From Phytophthora colocasiae (Eukaryota; Oomycota; Peronosporomycetes; Peronosporales; Peronosporaceae), in the NCBI GenBank assembly GCA_018806915.1, contig JAGKQI010000021.1:124001-188000 (forward strand): a stretch of 64,000 nucleotides of DNA, given 5' to 3'. Shown in pieces: positions 32,969 through 44,629 of the stretch. Each line of letters opens with the position of its first letter. Position 1 is the first letter of the stretch. Both the position numbers and the translations under genes were made by a program. The notes beneath the pieces are model-generated. The model searched no databases and was not told the origin of the DNA. It saw only the letters and a list, made by a program, of their open reading frames with translations.

Positions 32969-33906
32969 CTAGTTGTAACGCGTGATGGTACGGCCATTCA
33001 GAGGCTGCACCGGGCGAGCGTTGTTTCCGTTGTCAGTGATGTGGTACTCAACCAGGTCCTGGTGAAGACGGCCGAAATCGACAGACGAAATCTTGATCGC
33101 GTCCTGCACCACCCACCAGTCCGCAGTCTCATCACATCCAGGGGTGGTAAGGCTGCCGGGGTAGTTGTAGATGCCGCAGTCCTTGCTGGCTTGCTTGATC
33201 AGAGCCGAGTAGGATTTCCTGTTTTATCGAAAAGTGTTAGTGGGTTTTGCATAAAGTTAAAGAAACACACCAAATTCAAAACTTACAGCTGCACGACAAT
33301 AGCCTCGGAGTGGTCGGTCGAGTTGACGTTCTCAAGAGCGTCAAGCACAGGTCCCAGCCACGGGTCCGACTTGGGACCGACCTCGAGGAAGATACCCACC
33401 ACAAGAAGGGCCTTGCCATCACTCGACTTGTGCACAAAGTGGATCTCGCCGTCCAGAGCTTTTCCGTTCAGCGTGTGCTCGGAAGGAGCGTGCAGGTGGA
33501 ATTGAGCCATGTTGTACGCAGCTTTGTTCGCCTTGATAGCGCAGTTACCTGTCGTAAAAGAACCTCATTAATGTCGACTTCCAAAATTGATACCCAGAAA
33601 CTGCAACTTACCACCAACAACATCGACCTCAAGAGGCTCGTGGGGCTCCGTCAGGTTGTACTGGGAGCACTTTCCGCTGAAGCTAAGCGGGGATTTCTTG
33701 CCTTTGCCAGACTTAGCACTGGTGACGATGTCGATAGGCGATTGACGGACACCACCGCAGGCCTTCCAGTGCTCGGACCACTTGGAGGCGGCCACCATAC
33801 TGGCGTCGTTTTCACGGTAACCCCACACGGGACCAGTAGACACATCCGCGGCCATAGTCAATTGACAAGCGGCAACGGCAGCAGCAACGGCAGCGAAGAA
33901 CTTCAT
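32969..33906 (-). CDS. Alpha-carbonic anhydrase, secreted
   Basis: Exons 33906-33612, 33548-33287 and 33218-32969; introns 63 and 68 nt; 268 aa. N-terminal signal peptide MKFFAAVAAAVAACQLTMA. The alpha-class signature is complete: QSPIDIVTS, MAQFHLHAPSEHTLNG giving the zinc ligands His-x-His, EIHFVHK giving the third His, and the active-site loop SLTTPGCDETADWWV. The second Cys of the conserved disulphide is CGVRQ.../NC. It would hydrate CO2 in the secretory path or apoplast. It sits between the two arms of the inverted duplication. The gene has a clear Inr+FPR promoter. Confidence 0.93.
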
Positions 33907-33956
33907 TTTTGTCGGAACGCAGTCGGATCGGAGTCGAAAGGAGTGGTGCGTTGAGA

Positions 33957-33974
33957 GCAAATTGGGGAATGAAC
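33957..33974 (-). promoter_or_regulatory. Oomycete Inr+FPR core promoter of the carbonic anhydrase gene
   Basis: GTTCATTCC (33974-33966) followed directly by CAATTTGCT (33965-33957), 51-68 nt upstream of the ATG; both fit consensus. Confidence 0.7.
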
Positions 33975-35519
33975 AACAGAGGAAAATCGTTGCATTGCGG
34001 TGAGGTGTCGGTGCAACGAGGCGAGGAGTCAAGTCGGGATTGGAATGCAATCCGTGATGGCGGAACTTGTGGATGAATACACAGCGGTAAGGACGTGCCC
34101 GAAAACAACCACCTGTCCATCGCCGATAGGATTGTCATGGACTTTGTAACGATTTACGTTACGTTAGTCAATTTTCGGGAAACCCTTATATACGATATGC
34201 ATCCTTTAAATGATGTCTTGAATAATGTATATTAATAAAATTAATACCTTTAAAATATATTGACCATCTAATATTATGAATGTGTAAGTACTGGCTAATG
34301 TTGCGGCATAAAAAGAATGCCTGTCGGAGGTTAGGCAAAGATTGTTCTGTTTGATTTGGCAAGGCCCGCCTTGGCGTACGTTAGCACTTGAGTTTGACAG
34401 CCTGCACTCGACCAAGATGGGATATCGACAGGTGATTCCAGAGAGCTACCATATTGTCGCCAGCCGCTTGGGAAAAGTTGATTTTTGCTCGTGCAACTAC
34501 GCGTTCACCATTCGGTTCCTCGGAAGCCGGCGTCGGGAAGATCACGTCCAAGTATCAATGTCGCGGGCCCGCGTAAACAAGGAGACTGCATGTACATGTA
34601 CACATGCAGGGAGAGGAGAACGCAAGTCTTCGTTGCATTGGGAAAGTAGAACGCAACACGGACGAGTAGTTTTTTCCATGCTGTTCGTTGGAGTTCCTCA
34701 GAGTAACAGGGTCCTACCATAGTCATCAGATCACGTAAGATTTTAATTTTAAACGCATGAATGCGGTTAAAGTTTGCGAAAAGTGGAGCCATGCATAACG
34801 CTTCAGTAAAACTTAATGGCATTCGTCATAACCCCATCGTGACACGAAGTGGACGAAGCGGAGGTGACGTGAAGTAAAGCGTCCTTAACAACAGCAGCAG
34901 CAGCAGTTAGGCAAGCGTCACAGGTAGGAACAAGTGCATTCCTGTCGGATTCAAATGCCTGTTTGCCTTTTAGGTACATGTTGTTGTCGATTGTAAGTTG
35001 AAGTGGATCTCAAAATTAATTATCATTTCTATCATTGCACAGTTTTCCCTTCAACGACTGCGGCGGAAGACTCTACGTTGCTCTGTTTTGCGTTCACGCT
35101 CTGCTTCACTGCAATACTGTACATTTCATAGGCGATTCCCGCAACCGATTACGCCCATATTCCTGAGCTGTGCTTGCCAGCTTCTACTGATACTAGTACT
35201 TCCTTAACGGACGAATCCTTCAATAAGTTAAACAGATCTCAAGCAATATCCTAGCCTTTCGATTTCATCGTCACAAAATCCATGAAATCCTGCACGTACC
35301 AAGCAATACCCAATGCTTTGGTTATCAACAACCATTAGTATAACAACAGCATTCTTCTAATGATCCCACTAGTACTGCGTTCACTTCACTGCTGAAGCGA
35401 TTGCCACCTTGCCACTGCCCAATGCACATGCACATGTAGCCATGTATCACTACATGTTTGCGCATTCACTTGGCCACGTACCCTCACAGCCCCACTTTCA
35501 AAGGAACTTAAGTAACAAC
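33975..35519. other. Intergenic region between divergent genes, 1.5 kb
   Basis: No supported gene. It contains a very AT-rich block (34200-34330), a short CAG microsatellite near 34890-34908, and open frames without recognisable domains. Confidence 0.5.
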
Positions 35520-36127
35520 ATGGGCAAGATTGAGGACCGTTTGGCTGAACTTGGCTACGAATTGCCTGCCGCTGGCGTCCCAAAGGGCAACTATGTTAAC
35601 GTCGTGCGTACGGGGGACTACATTTACACTGGTACTTAATTCCTCCGCATTTCCACAATGTATTCCCCCATTTCTAATTAAATTATCTCCCCAATAGCTG
35701 GTCATTTGCCTGTTACGACTGCGGGGGAGCTCATCACTGGTAAAGTGGGCAAGGACTTGACTACGGAGGAAGGTTACGCTGCGGCGCAACGCGTGGCGTT
35801 GGCTCTATTGGCCACGCTAAAAAGTACGCGAGCTTTTGCTTGAAAAACGATTGATTTTCTCAAACTAACGCTGAAATGACAGAGGAACTGGGTGAACTGG
35901 ACCATATCAAGCGCGTGGTGAAGCTCACAGGCTTCGTGAACTGCGTGGACACTTTCACGGCCCAACCAGGCGTGATCAACGGTGCTTCCGACACTGTAGC
36001 TGCCATTTTTGGTGACAAGGGTAAACACGTACGTTCTGCTGTGGGTACTAACGCCCTTCCTCTCAATGTGGCTGTGGAGATCGAAGCTATCGTGGAAGTG
36101 GAAGCTGGAGCGCCATCACTCTCGTAA
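35520..36127 (+). CDS. RidA/YjgF/YER057c-family protein (long bacterial-type subgroup)
   Basis: Exons 35520-35631, 35698-35823 and 35883-36127; introns 66 and 59 nt; 160 aa. The family blocks are clear: YVNVVRTGDYIYTAGHLPVT, AAQRVALALLATLK, LGELDHIKRVVKLTGFVNCV, QPGVINGASDTVAAIFGDKG, HVRSAVGTNALPLNVAVEIE. It resembles the about 155 aa bacterial subgroup more than the about 130 aa canonical RidA, which uses a conserved Arg to hydrolyse reactive enamine/imine intermediates. The substrate here is unknown. The ATG at 35520 begins MGKIEDRLAELGYELP, the usual start of this subgroup; an upstream ATG at 35409 would add 37 unlike residues. Confidence 0.88.
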
Positions 36128-36192
36128 ACTACGAGGGTAGAAGTAAAAAAAAAGGAGAATTCATGCAGAATTTTACTTACGGTATTTGTTTT

Positions 36193-38166
36193 CTACTTGT
36201 GACAGACACTAAAGTGTAGAGCTAGGAAGCCTAGAAGACGGAAGAAGAGGCTGAGAGCAACGAGACTCCACATATCTGTCCATACAGATTGATCTGGGAT
36301 GTTGTATCCCTGTAAGACGTCGTGTCCAGTCATAGGAGTACAATCCGTTGCTGAAGCTTCCAGATCACACGGAATATCCGCTACATTACGCCAAAATGCA
36401 CGCATGAAGCCGAAGTAGCCGTACTTGAAGGGCGTAATGAGCTCCAACCACCGGAACATGACAGGTACACGCTCAGGATCCACGAACATGCCACCAAGGA
36501 GTAAAAGCGGCATAATGATGATATTCCCGACGATAGGAGCGATGTCCACACGACGGCAGATACAGGACACAGCGTAACCAAAGGCTACACAAGCGCTGTT
36601 CATCGCTACGAGCAGGATGAGCATATGTACGAACACGAGGAAGCCTGGTGATCCGAAGAAGCCGAAGATCAAAATGTAGATCGGAACTAGGTTCAACGTC
36701 GGTAGAGCGACTTGGGAGGGTAATTCGCACAGGTTTTTAGCGAGAAACCAAGCTCCGATACGGTACAAACCCACATCTAATTCTCGGTAGACGATAGGCA
36801 ACTCCACAGGCACGGAGATGATAGCAGGCATCGACGCAGAGTACACTTGATCCGTGATGATGTAGAAGAAAGCACCGGAGAAGTTACGGATGCCCTTCTG
36901 ATCCACTTGGAGCTGAAAGTAAATGAGACCAAGCAGGAAGGCGAAGATGAGCGTCTGTAGTACTTGAAGACGGAAAGCCATAGGGTCTCGAGCCAGACGC
37001 AACGCGTTCCGATGTGCTAAGACCTGAACTTGGCCCCACAGAGGTAAACGCGTATTCTCATAGTCAAATTCCAAGCCATCTCCATTCCGTTCTACTTCGT
37101 AAATCACGATATCTACCTGATCTCCAGATATGTGTTTGTTGTTAGCCTTCCGCTTCTGTTGTCGTTCGGTCCAAGCATCTTTCAGCCGCTGAACACGGGC
37201 CAAACCTTTGTTATCGGTAGCTCTTTCCAGTACCACAAGTTGCTCCATAAAGTGGTCCGCAGGGTTCATGAATTGCGGACAAGGCAGTTCTAAAGAAGCG
37301 AAATGATTCAAAGCTTCATTTGCAGGCCCTTCGAACACTGTAGCACCTTCCGCTAGCAGATACAATCGATCAAACAAAGCATAAACTTCGGAAGACGGCT
37401 GATGGATCGCAGTTATTACTGTACGCTTCTTAGCAAGCTGCTTCAGTTGCGCTACCACCGCTCGAGCCATACAACTGTCCAGTCCGGAAGTCGGTTCATC
37501 CACGAACAACACCGCAGGATTCGTGAGGATTTCAGAGGCAAAAGCCAATCGCTTCTTCTCTCCCCCGGAGATGCCTCGTAACATCCAGCCACCGATTAAA
37601 GTATCTCTACAACCAGTTAATCCCAATTCAGTGATCACTGCATTGGCTCGATCTTCACAGCGTTGTGTACTGACTTGACCTCCCAATCTCAAACGCGCCT
37701 GGAACACCAAATGTTCCTTCACCGTCAACGTCGAGTGGAACAACTCGTCCTGCATGGCATAAGCCACCAACTTCCGTAACCGTGGGGTGTATCCATTCAC
37801 TCCATTGATCACAATTTGCCCGTCCATATTGACATTTCGACCGGATAAACAGTCAAGAAGGGAACTTCTACCAGCTCCGGATGGACCCATAATGGCCAGT
37901 AATTCACCAGGTTGGGCGACACCATTGGCATCATGAAGAATGATCTTTTCAGACGCTCCAGAGTCGGTGGAAATAGGCACTCGAAGACTTAAATCTCTCC
38001 ATTCTAAAGTGAGTTGAGGGGCTTCAGGGAGCAACAAACTGTCGTTTGCCACGTCCAATTTCTTGCGAATCTCCTCCTCTTCGTCTGCAGTACCGAAAAC
38101 CAATGGGTCAGGAACTTCTTTGCCTTGAATTGCTCTCCATCGTAATGAAGAGGTTACAGACGCCAT
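36193..38166 (-). CDS. ABCG (White/WBC) half-transporter
   Basis: 657 aa, single exon, ABC domain first then six predicted membrane spans, as in the ABCG family. The ABC has Walker A GPSGAGRSSLLDCLSGR, in which the invariant Lys is replaced by Arg, signature ISGGEKKRLAFASEIL, Walker B AVLFVDEPTSGLDS, and H-loop ITAIHQPSSEVY. The membrane half shows TLIFAFLLGLIYFQL, FSGAFFYIITDQVYSASMPA, LPTLNLVPIYILIFGFFG, VHMLILLVAMNSACVAFGYAV and a C-terminal span. It would work as a dimer at a membrane exporting lipid or hydrophobic molecules. The Lys-to-Arg change may reduce ATPase activity, as expected in a partner subunit. A strong Inr (GCTCATTTCC) lies just upstream of the ATG. Confidence 0.92.
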   Translation of the reverse strand: MASVTSSLRWRAIQGKEVPDPLVFGTADEEEEIRKKLDVANDSLLLPEAPQLTLEWRDLSLRVPISTDSGASEKIILHDANGVAQPGELLAIMGPSGAGRSSLLDCLSGRNVNMDGQIVINGVNGYTPRLRKLVAYAMQDELFHSTLTVKEHLVFQARLRLGGQVSTQRCEDRANAVITELGLTGCRDTLIGGWMLRGISGGEKKRLAFASEILTNPAVLFVDEPTSGLDSCMARAVVAQLKQLAKKRTVITAIHQPSSEVYALFDRLYLLAEGATVFEGPANEALNHFASLELPCPQFMNPADHFMEQLVVLERATDNKGLARVQRLKDAWTERQQKRKANNKHISGDQVDIVIYEVERNGDGLEFDYENTRLPLWGQVQVLAHRNALRLARDPMAFRLQVLQTLIFAFLLGLIYFQLQVDQKGIRNFSGAFFYIITDQVYSASMPAIISVPVELPIVYRELDVGLYRIGAWFLAKNLCELPSQVALPTLNLVPIYILIFGFFGSPGFLVFVHMLILLVAMNSACVAFGYAVSCICRRVDIAPIVGNIIIMPLLLLGGMFVDPERVPVMFRWLELITPFKYGYFGFMRAFWRNVADIPCDLEASATDCTPMTGHDVLQGYNIPDQSVWTDMWSLVALSLFFRLLGFLALHFSVCHK

Positions 38167-38184
38167 TGCCTTAGCAGAAAGAGA

Positions 38185-38192
38185 GGAAATGA
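38185..38192 (-). promoter_or_regulatory. Oomycete Inr element of the ABCG gene
   Basis: TCATTTCC within GCTCATTTCCTC on the minus strand, 19-26 nt upstream of the ATG; no FPR follows. Confidence 0.5.
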
Positions 38193-38480
38193 GCGGAATG
38201 CTGCGTCAGGGGCGCTATCGAGAGCCATTCCGCGTGAGCTTTACTGCAGTGCGCATGATGTATCCTTTGAAAACGGATAATTGTTGATTTAATTCCTACA
38301 GATAAAAGTTCACATGTTGATTATTGTATGGGAGGAAATTAGACCTGTGAGAATTGAATTTTGATGCATACTCCGAGATTTTACAACTGAGCAATGGCCC
38401 CTGCGCTTCACAACGGTGCAGCAGGCTATCCGTTCTACATGAGTGACCACCAAAAAGGGTTAACCCCTCTAACCCGGAGT

Positions 38481-38527
38481 GCTGCATAATGCAGCTTAGG
38501 CCTTTTTATTATGCTGCATTATGCAGC
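38481..38527. repeat. Palindromic 15-mers near the piggyBac left end
   Basis: GCTGCATAATGCAGC at 38481-38495 and GCTGCATTATGCAGC at 38513-38527, the same sequence in opposite orientation. Related copies lie at 40797-40810, 55652-55666, 55675-55689, 55955-55971 and 56107-56121. Confidence 0.9.
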
Positions 38528-38794
38528 GTAACGTTGAATTTATCTTGATGTTTGTATGTGGAAAAAAATCACATGAATCGACGCATACTGAAATCAAGAT
38601 GCAAAAATGATGGGCAAATATCTTGCACCGAATACACTTCACGATTTGCCAGACATAAACGTTGTCTTTCATTTTTTCAGAAATATGATATTCAGCAGGA
38701 TAGATATGCTCATGAGCAGGTAAATGTCGCAACAGTGGCGCCCGCCAACCATCCATTTCATTTCAGAACTCGCCGGCTCCCGCACAAACCACCC

Positions 38795-40998
38795 ATGCCA
38801 GTCACACGCGGGAAAAACCTTCTCCGCGCTCGTGAGCTTTCTTTCAAGTCTGTTTGGCGCGAGCTTCGGGCACAAGGATGGACCTCAAGGAAGGCACCAG
38901 CGCGCAGTCTCGACGATCGCTACCGGTATGTGAGACCAGGTGGCGACCCCAAGGGCGAAGAAGGCGTTGACTTCTTTATCGGTGCGGAGGCTGTGCTCGA
39001 GTACTACGTGAACTGTACGTATACGATGTTTACTTCGTTTATATTGTAGACTGAATGCAATTTGGGCTCGTTATGTATAAAGGTTTGCCTCCTGTATCGA
39101 TTACAGGTCCATCTCCCGGACCAGCGCCAGCTTCAGTGCCCGCGCCAGCTTTAGCGGCCACGCCAGTTCTAGAGGACGCGCCAGCTCCAGCGGTCACAGG
39201 ATCTCCAATGGCCACGCCGGCTGCCGTATCGACGACGCCTCCACCAGTCATGCCCAGTCCCCACTCGCCTCAACCTTCGGTTGATAACCCAGCTGCGTTC
39301 ACAACACCAGTGCGCGGCAAGGGCAAGCAAAGGCTTCGCTCTAATGGCCCAGCGAGAGGACGGCTTATCCCCACCTCTCCGCACGAAGTGATTGACCTCG
39401 AAGCCGTCTCCGAGGAGGATGACGATGAAGTAGACGACGACGACGGTGACGAGGACTTCGTGGACGACGACATTGTTGGGAGTGTCAGTGATGCGGGAAC
39501 TATTGAGTCTGTCGACGAGAGCTTCCAACCTGAGCTATGTAAGTGTCTGTACATGCGTTCTGTCGTGATGGTGTATGCTGACTCGTATGCTGTCTCTTAT
39601 GTCAACTCTAATGCTGTCCCTTTGCCGACCCTTATGCTAACCCTTATGCCGACTGTTACGTTGACTCGTATGCTGAATATTTAGCAACATGTGACGTGAT
39701 GTCGGATCGAGTTGATGATCTCAACCTGACCGCACCAGACGAAGACGCGAAGGACTTTGAGGTTATGGAGTCAGGTGACGAGGCAGCCAAGGACGACATG
39801 TTTGTTGATGACGATAATGCTGACATTTTCCCGGGTGATGTCCACGAAATTGGTGAGTTGGTCGATGATGATGATGCAGAAGCTGACGTGGAGCACGAAT
39901 TCCTGTTTGCCGAGCGGTTTTTGGATGACATTGGTGGGGTTCAAGAGGTTCTCGCTGGCAACCTGAAGAAGGAAGTGTTGAAGGACATGGCAAAGACTGG
40001 CTGGGAGGACGTCGTGCAACCGGATACGCACGAGTACATGCAAACGCCATACGAGCCTGTTATAAACACGAGTAGCTATCCCGGCCTTCGGCAAGGATAC
40101 TCAGGAGCAAGTGCCGATGCATTGAGGCGCGGCGAATCACCCCTGGCATTATTTTTTTACTTCATGCCGGTTCCTTTGTGGCAGCACATTGCAATGTGCA
40201 CCAACGAGTATCGCAAGGAGATGATACCTCAACGCGTGGATGAAGCACTACGAAGATACAAGAAAAGGCGCCGAGCTCACGCTTCTCTACCAAAGAAAAC
40301 CCGACGAGACATTCTTCATGACTTGCAAAACGAGAAGACTATTCTGCCACACGAGATCTGTCGGTTCTTTGGATTACTCATTGCACGCGCGATTATGCCA
40401 AATCGCGAGAAGCTCGCGAACCACTGGAAAACCACGGATGAAGGTGGCATTCCTCGCGGCACCTTTGGAGCCTTCCTTAGTCGAGATCGGTTTCAGCAGA
40501 TATCCCGTAACATGCACTTCAACCCCAACAATCACGAGCAAGCGAAGCGAGACAGGGCTTGGAAGATCCGAAAACTGGTGGACGTGCTACAGACCACGTT
40601 TGAACGCGGGTATGTCGCCCCTGCGTATCTCGCTTTTGATGAAGCTATTGTGCCTAGTCGCAGCTCGTTCAACAAGATGCGCGTGTATCTAAAGGACAAG
40701 CCCCACAAGTGGGGCACAAAGCTCTTCATGCTATGCAGTGCGGTGACGGCGTACTGCATACGGTGAGTTTTTTTTTTGGACCCAAAGTGTTGCTATGCAG
40801 CATTATGCAGTTTAAAACTGACGTTTTTTCAATTCTTACGCTGCATCTATTCAGCTTCGAAGTGTACTGTGGCAAGAAACAACACGCTAGTGACGCCCAT
40901 AACCCCGACATGAAGTCCGGACCTGCAGCAGTAGTGCGTAATTTGTTGGCAGTGTTTGGTCCAGGATCCAACCAGCGTGGCATGCGTTTGGTGGTCGT
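38795..40998 (+). CDS. piggyBac-like transposase, N-terminal part (interrupted)
   Basis: Exons 38795-39014, 39107-39538, 39685-40762 and 40855-40998; introns 92, 146 and 92 nt. The frame continues across the Ty3 insertion at 54599-55628 to give 967 codons plus a stop. Exon 1 has a conserved oomycete N-terminal domain (VWRELRAQGWTSRKAPARSL then YRYVRPGGD and DFFIGAEAVLEYYVN). Exon 2 is Pro/Ala-rich then acidic. Exon 3 begins the piggyBac fold (PLALFFYFMPVPLWQHIAMC, RFFGLLIARAIMPN, YLAFDEAIVPSRSSFNKMRV with the first catalytic Asp). The last piece ends inside the block around the second catalytic Asp, exactly where the Ty3 element entered. This disrupted copy cannot make full-length transposase. 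Confidence 0.85.
39574..39680 (+). repeat. Imperfect 12-nt tandem array inside piggyBac intron 2
   Basis: About nine units related to TATGCTGACTCT (for example TATGCTGTCTCT, TATGCTAACCCT, TATGCCGACTGT) fill most of the 146 nt intron. Confidence 0.75.
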
Positions 40999-42331
40999 TG
41001 TGGTGAAGCGCGAATAAGAAATCCGAGAAAAGGCAACGTCAGGCCCTAAGAGAGTCGGATCAAGCGACAGGGGCCTCTGGCGAAGCAAGATGTCAGTTGA
41101 TGACCCCAGATTGCGCGAACGATGGCTGACGAATGGATCCAGATCGATGTTCGTCTGGATCTCGCCAGCGATGAATGGATGGCGTCTTGGTCAAGTGAGA
41201 CTAAGTGATTGGAGAACCCGTCGTGCGGTCCCGCGTGGCGGCTCAGGGTCGGAGGAGAAAAGGGCGCCTTGCCTGAGGTCGCATGAGAAGGAGATCAAGG
41301 CGGCAGAGGGTCGGGATCGGTGTGATCTATGGTGGGCCGGTGACAACATAACCGTGAGATGCTGCCGAGGGGACCTGATGGCAGTGTTAGTCGCGTGGGG
41401 AGTGGTGATCAAGTCTGGGAAGCTCAAGACCTGGAATGTCGACGACGCAGGCACGCGAGATCAAGTATGAAGGCTGCTGATCGGGATCATCGTTCAAGAC
41501 GGTGGACCAAGATCGATGACCGAGATGGTTGATCGAGATCGGCTGATCGCCAGATCGGCTGATCGCCAGATCGGCAGATCGAGATCGCGATCAGGGGTTA
41601 GGTGAGATCAAGATCGAAGATCGGAAGGGCAGCTGTGTAGCCGGATGTCAGGTAATCGTAGGATAGCAGATGAGGATGGGGCTAGTAGACATAGGAATAA
41701 CCATAAACAGAATCGAATTTGCTCTGGACATCACAAGTGCCTTCGTTCAAGACCGGAACTGGGAATTACATTGGCCCCCCGGCATCAAGAAGGTAAGGAG
41801 AAGAGATCTAGCATAGAGGTTAATTCTGGATAATACATTGGCCAGTTTTACCCTATCTAGTGATCTATCCTTTACGTGCGAACTACGGATCGGAAGGAAT
41901 TGGCTGCTTGGCCTGACGATCTCGTCGACTCTCAACCCATCAAGACACCCGCTATAGGAAGCGGCAAGCATCGTAAAGGAAGGGATCAGATCCCCAACAT
42001 TGGACCTTTGGAAGACCTGGATCGAAGACCAGGTGACCGGATCAAGGCTCGAGAACTCGCCTGTGACCCGGATCAACCCCTCCGAGGTAGAGTGAAGTAT
42101 TCCCACGCTATCTCAAACCCCTGCGTCACCCAAGACATTCTTCTCGTCCCAAGACATCTTCAGAAGTCACCTGGAAGAGCGTAACCCGCCTACCGACGGG
42201 TACACAAGGTGAACACTACACGCAGCAAGATCACGGATCATCGGGGGACCCCCTCCGTTAGTCGGTGTCTGGGCGCAAGTGGCGATCGCGATCGGCCTCA
42301 ACCAGATTTTGGCCAGATCCGCTCCACCACA
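40999..42331 (+). repeat. 5' LTR of Ty3/gypsy element
   Basis: 1333 nt, TGTGGTG...CACCACA. It contains a cluster of GATC-based short repeats at about 41525-41615 in which one 30 nt unit is extra compared with the 3' LTR. Confidence 0.95.
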
Positions 42332-42332
42332 A

Positions 42333-42348
42333 TGGTGCGCGTGCCCGG
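42333..42348 (+). other. Putative primer binding site of the Ty3 element
   Basis: TGGTGCGCGTGCCCGG starts one base after the 5' LTR with the TGG expected opposite a tRNA 3' CCA. I cannot name the tRNA. Confidence 0.5.
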
Positions 42349-42722
42349 ATCTTCTGGTGACTTCGGATATCACCGTGAGTCCCAAGAAGATGTCAAGATT
42401 AAGGAAGAACAAGGGAAGAAGTGCCTACGAATGTTGGATCGGCGGAGGCACCACTGAAAACGGAAAGATCCACAGATCAGCAGAGTTCTGGGAGGATCTC
42501 TACTGACAGGCACGAGGCAGACCTGGATCGCAATCCAGATCTTGAAGAAAAACCTCGAATTCCTCCCAAGGCCCTTCGAGGGCCACCGCGGATCTCGATG
42601 AGAATCGAGATCCGCACACGAGCGATAAGGAATCAGCAAAGCTGAAACCTAATCTGCTCACCAAGTCCACTGTTGCCTCAAGATCGACCAAGAAAAAGAA
42701 GATCAAGAGCACCCGGACGAAA

Positions 42723-44620
42723 TTGAAAGCTCCAGACTCAGAGCCAGAAGACATGATCAGCCCGGGATCGACGATTACCAAGGACGCGATCGAGCAGGCC
42801 TATTACAGGAAGATGCTAAGCGAGACCTTGCTTAACGACCCCGTTCTTACGATCATACAAGTCCGCCAGATCGGTAACCTCACCGGCCCAGTGTCGAAAC
42901 CCCGGACTAGCTCGGACCGCCTGAACGCGGTGAAGATTCTACTTGATCTGCTCCAAGAGGCTGGTTTAGTGGCTGGAGAATTCGACCCAAACTCTCTATT
43001 TGACCTGGAACTGGAAGCGATTCAGTATGCAACCCATGACCTATTCAACTCTCTCAAAGTCTTGGTCGGCGAACGCCCACTGACGCCCGATCTAGGTTAT
43101 CAGACTGGATCGTCATGCTACGCGTCAGCGACATCGGAACCAGATTCCGACAGCCCGAGAAGGCTGCAACGCATGTCGTTAGGCCCTCCGGTGCCAAATT
43201 TGTGAAATCGCGTATGAAGAAACAAGATACACGATCGATGGCCACGAAACTGGAGGCTAAGACACCTGATCAGCAAGAAAATCGCCGGACCCGGACAGAC
43301 CAGACCGCGCCGACGACTAATTCCACGGGATCGAGCAACAAGCTGGACGACTACTTTCAAATGGCGATGGATCGTTTCTTAAAAGAACGGAATCTCGCGA
43401 CACCCCGATCGCCGATCAAAGGGGAGTTGGATGTTGAAATGGAGTCCGTTACGGCCTCGGATCCGGATGCATGGGAATACGATCCGGACGATATGGGCAT
43501 ACCAAGTTCCGGTGGACAGATGTCGAGCCGAGCAGCGATCGCATCCGCGGCGATCGGTCAAGGAGGATCGTCGATGATCCAGCGGGTCCGGATCTCAGCA
43601 ATCTCAGATCTGAAAGATTTTGCGGGTAAAGATCTGGACGAAGATCGCGCTCGGGCCTGGATCAGTAAGGTCAAGTCAGCGTTCCAGCGTGATCAGGCTA
43701 CGGAAGAAGAAAAATGCCTCACGTTTGCAGATCTGATGGTGGGACCGGCAAAGAACTGGTACAGGCAGCTCAGTCGAACGACGAAAACCAAGTGGGCGGA
43801 TCTGCTGGACAGTTTCCAGACCCAGTATTGTGGGTTGGGTATGTCGGTCGCGTGGCAATACTATCACGCTCGCAAGCGATCGGAAGAAACTCCCCTTGAT
43901 TACCTCTACCGGCTCCAACGTGGCGGCTTTACGTGCTAGACTGAAGATCAAGGATGGGAGCCCTAAGGCCCGCCGGGAACATGTAGACCACTACATCGAG
44001 ACATTGGGAGATCCGGAGTTAGCTGATCGGCTGACCCTACTCCGACTGAGCGACGTCGATGAACTGGAGGAGGTACTTCGTGCCCGGGAACGGGCGAAAA
44101 GCAGACAACGTAAATCTGCGTTCGGATCGAAGTACAGACAAAAGGCACCGGCCAGTGCCCCGGCGGCACCCACCCGAGCGGTGGTACGGGCGATCCAAGC
44201 CCAAGATCCGAGCTCGGAATCAGAGGAAGTATCCGGATCGGACGGATCCGATTCTGAAGGCGATCTCCGGAGGATATATCTTGCCGCGTCGGAAGACAAG
44301 CAGATCGGCACTGGGGGCGTTCCCCACCAACAGGATCAGTCGCGATCGCAGGTGAACGCGCAAGATCGAGGCCGGATCGCGGATCGCAGGGGTACGTCAG
44401 ACCACGATCGAGGTCGCTGTTCACACTGTGGATCGCGGAAGCATACGGATCTGGACTGCTGGAGACGGATCGCTGTCTGTATACCTGCCGTGGTTGTGGG
44501 GAGATCCATGAAGCTGGAGAATGCCCCATGGAAGAATTCTACAACCAGATCCGCAAGTGGTACGACCCGACCCGACATGCCGGATTGTTCCCCGAGAAGG
44601 TGGAGAAGATGTTAAACTAG
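42723..44620 (+). pseudogene. Ty3 gag region, frameshifted
   Basis: Gag-like sequence runs through three frames. A frame at 42723-43205 gives a helical N-terminal part (KDAIEQAYYRKMLSETLLND). The frame at 43115-43939 holds the capsid-like core (ARAWISKVKSAFQRDQATEE...LTFADLMVGPAKNWYRQLS). A one-base change near 43920 shifts it to the frame with DHYIETLGDPELADRLTLLR. A CCHC-like region follows (CSHCGSRKHTDLDCW), and a further shift near 44470 leads into CRGCGEIHEAGECP and the stop at 44618-44620. The breaks make this copy non-functional for gag unless they are sequencing errors. Protease reading starts in a different frame, overlapping the gag end. Confidence 0.75.
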
Positions 44621-44629
44621 GACGCTCGC

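Noticed and set aside
42500..42720. A separate small gene upstream of Ty3 gag
   Set aside because: Short overlapping frames on both strands in GATC-rich leader sequence; no domain and no start context.
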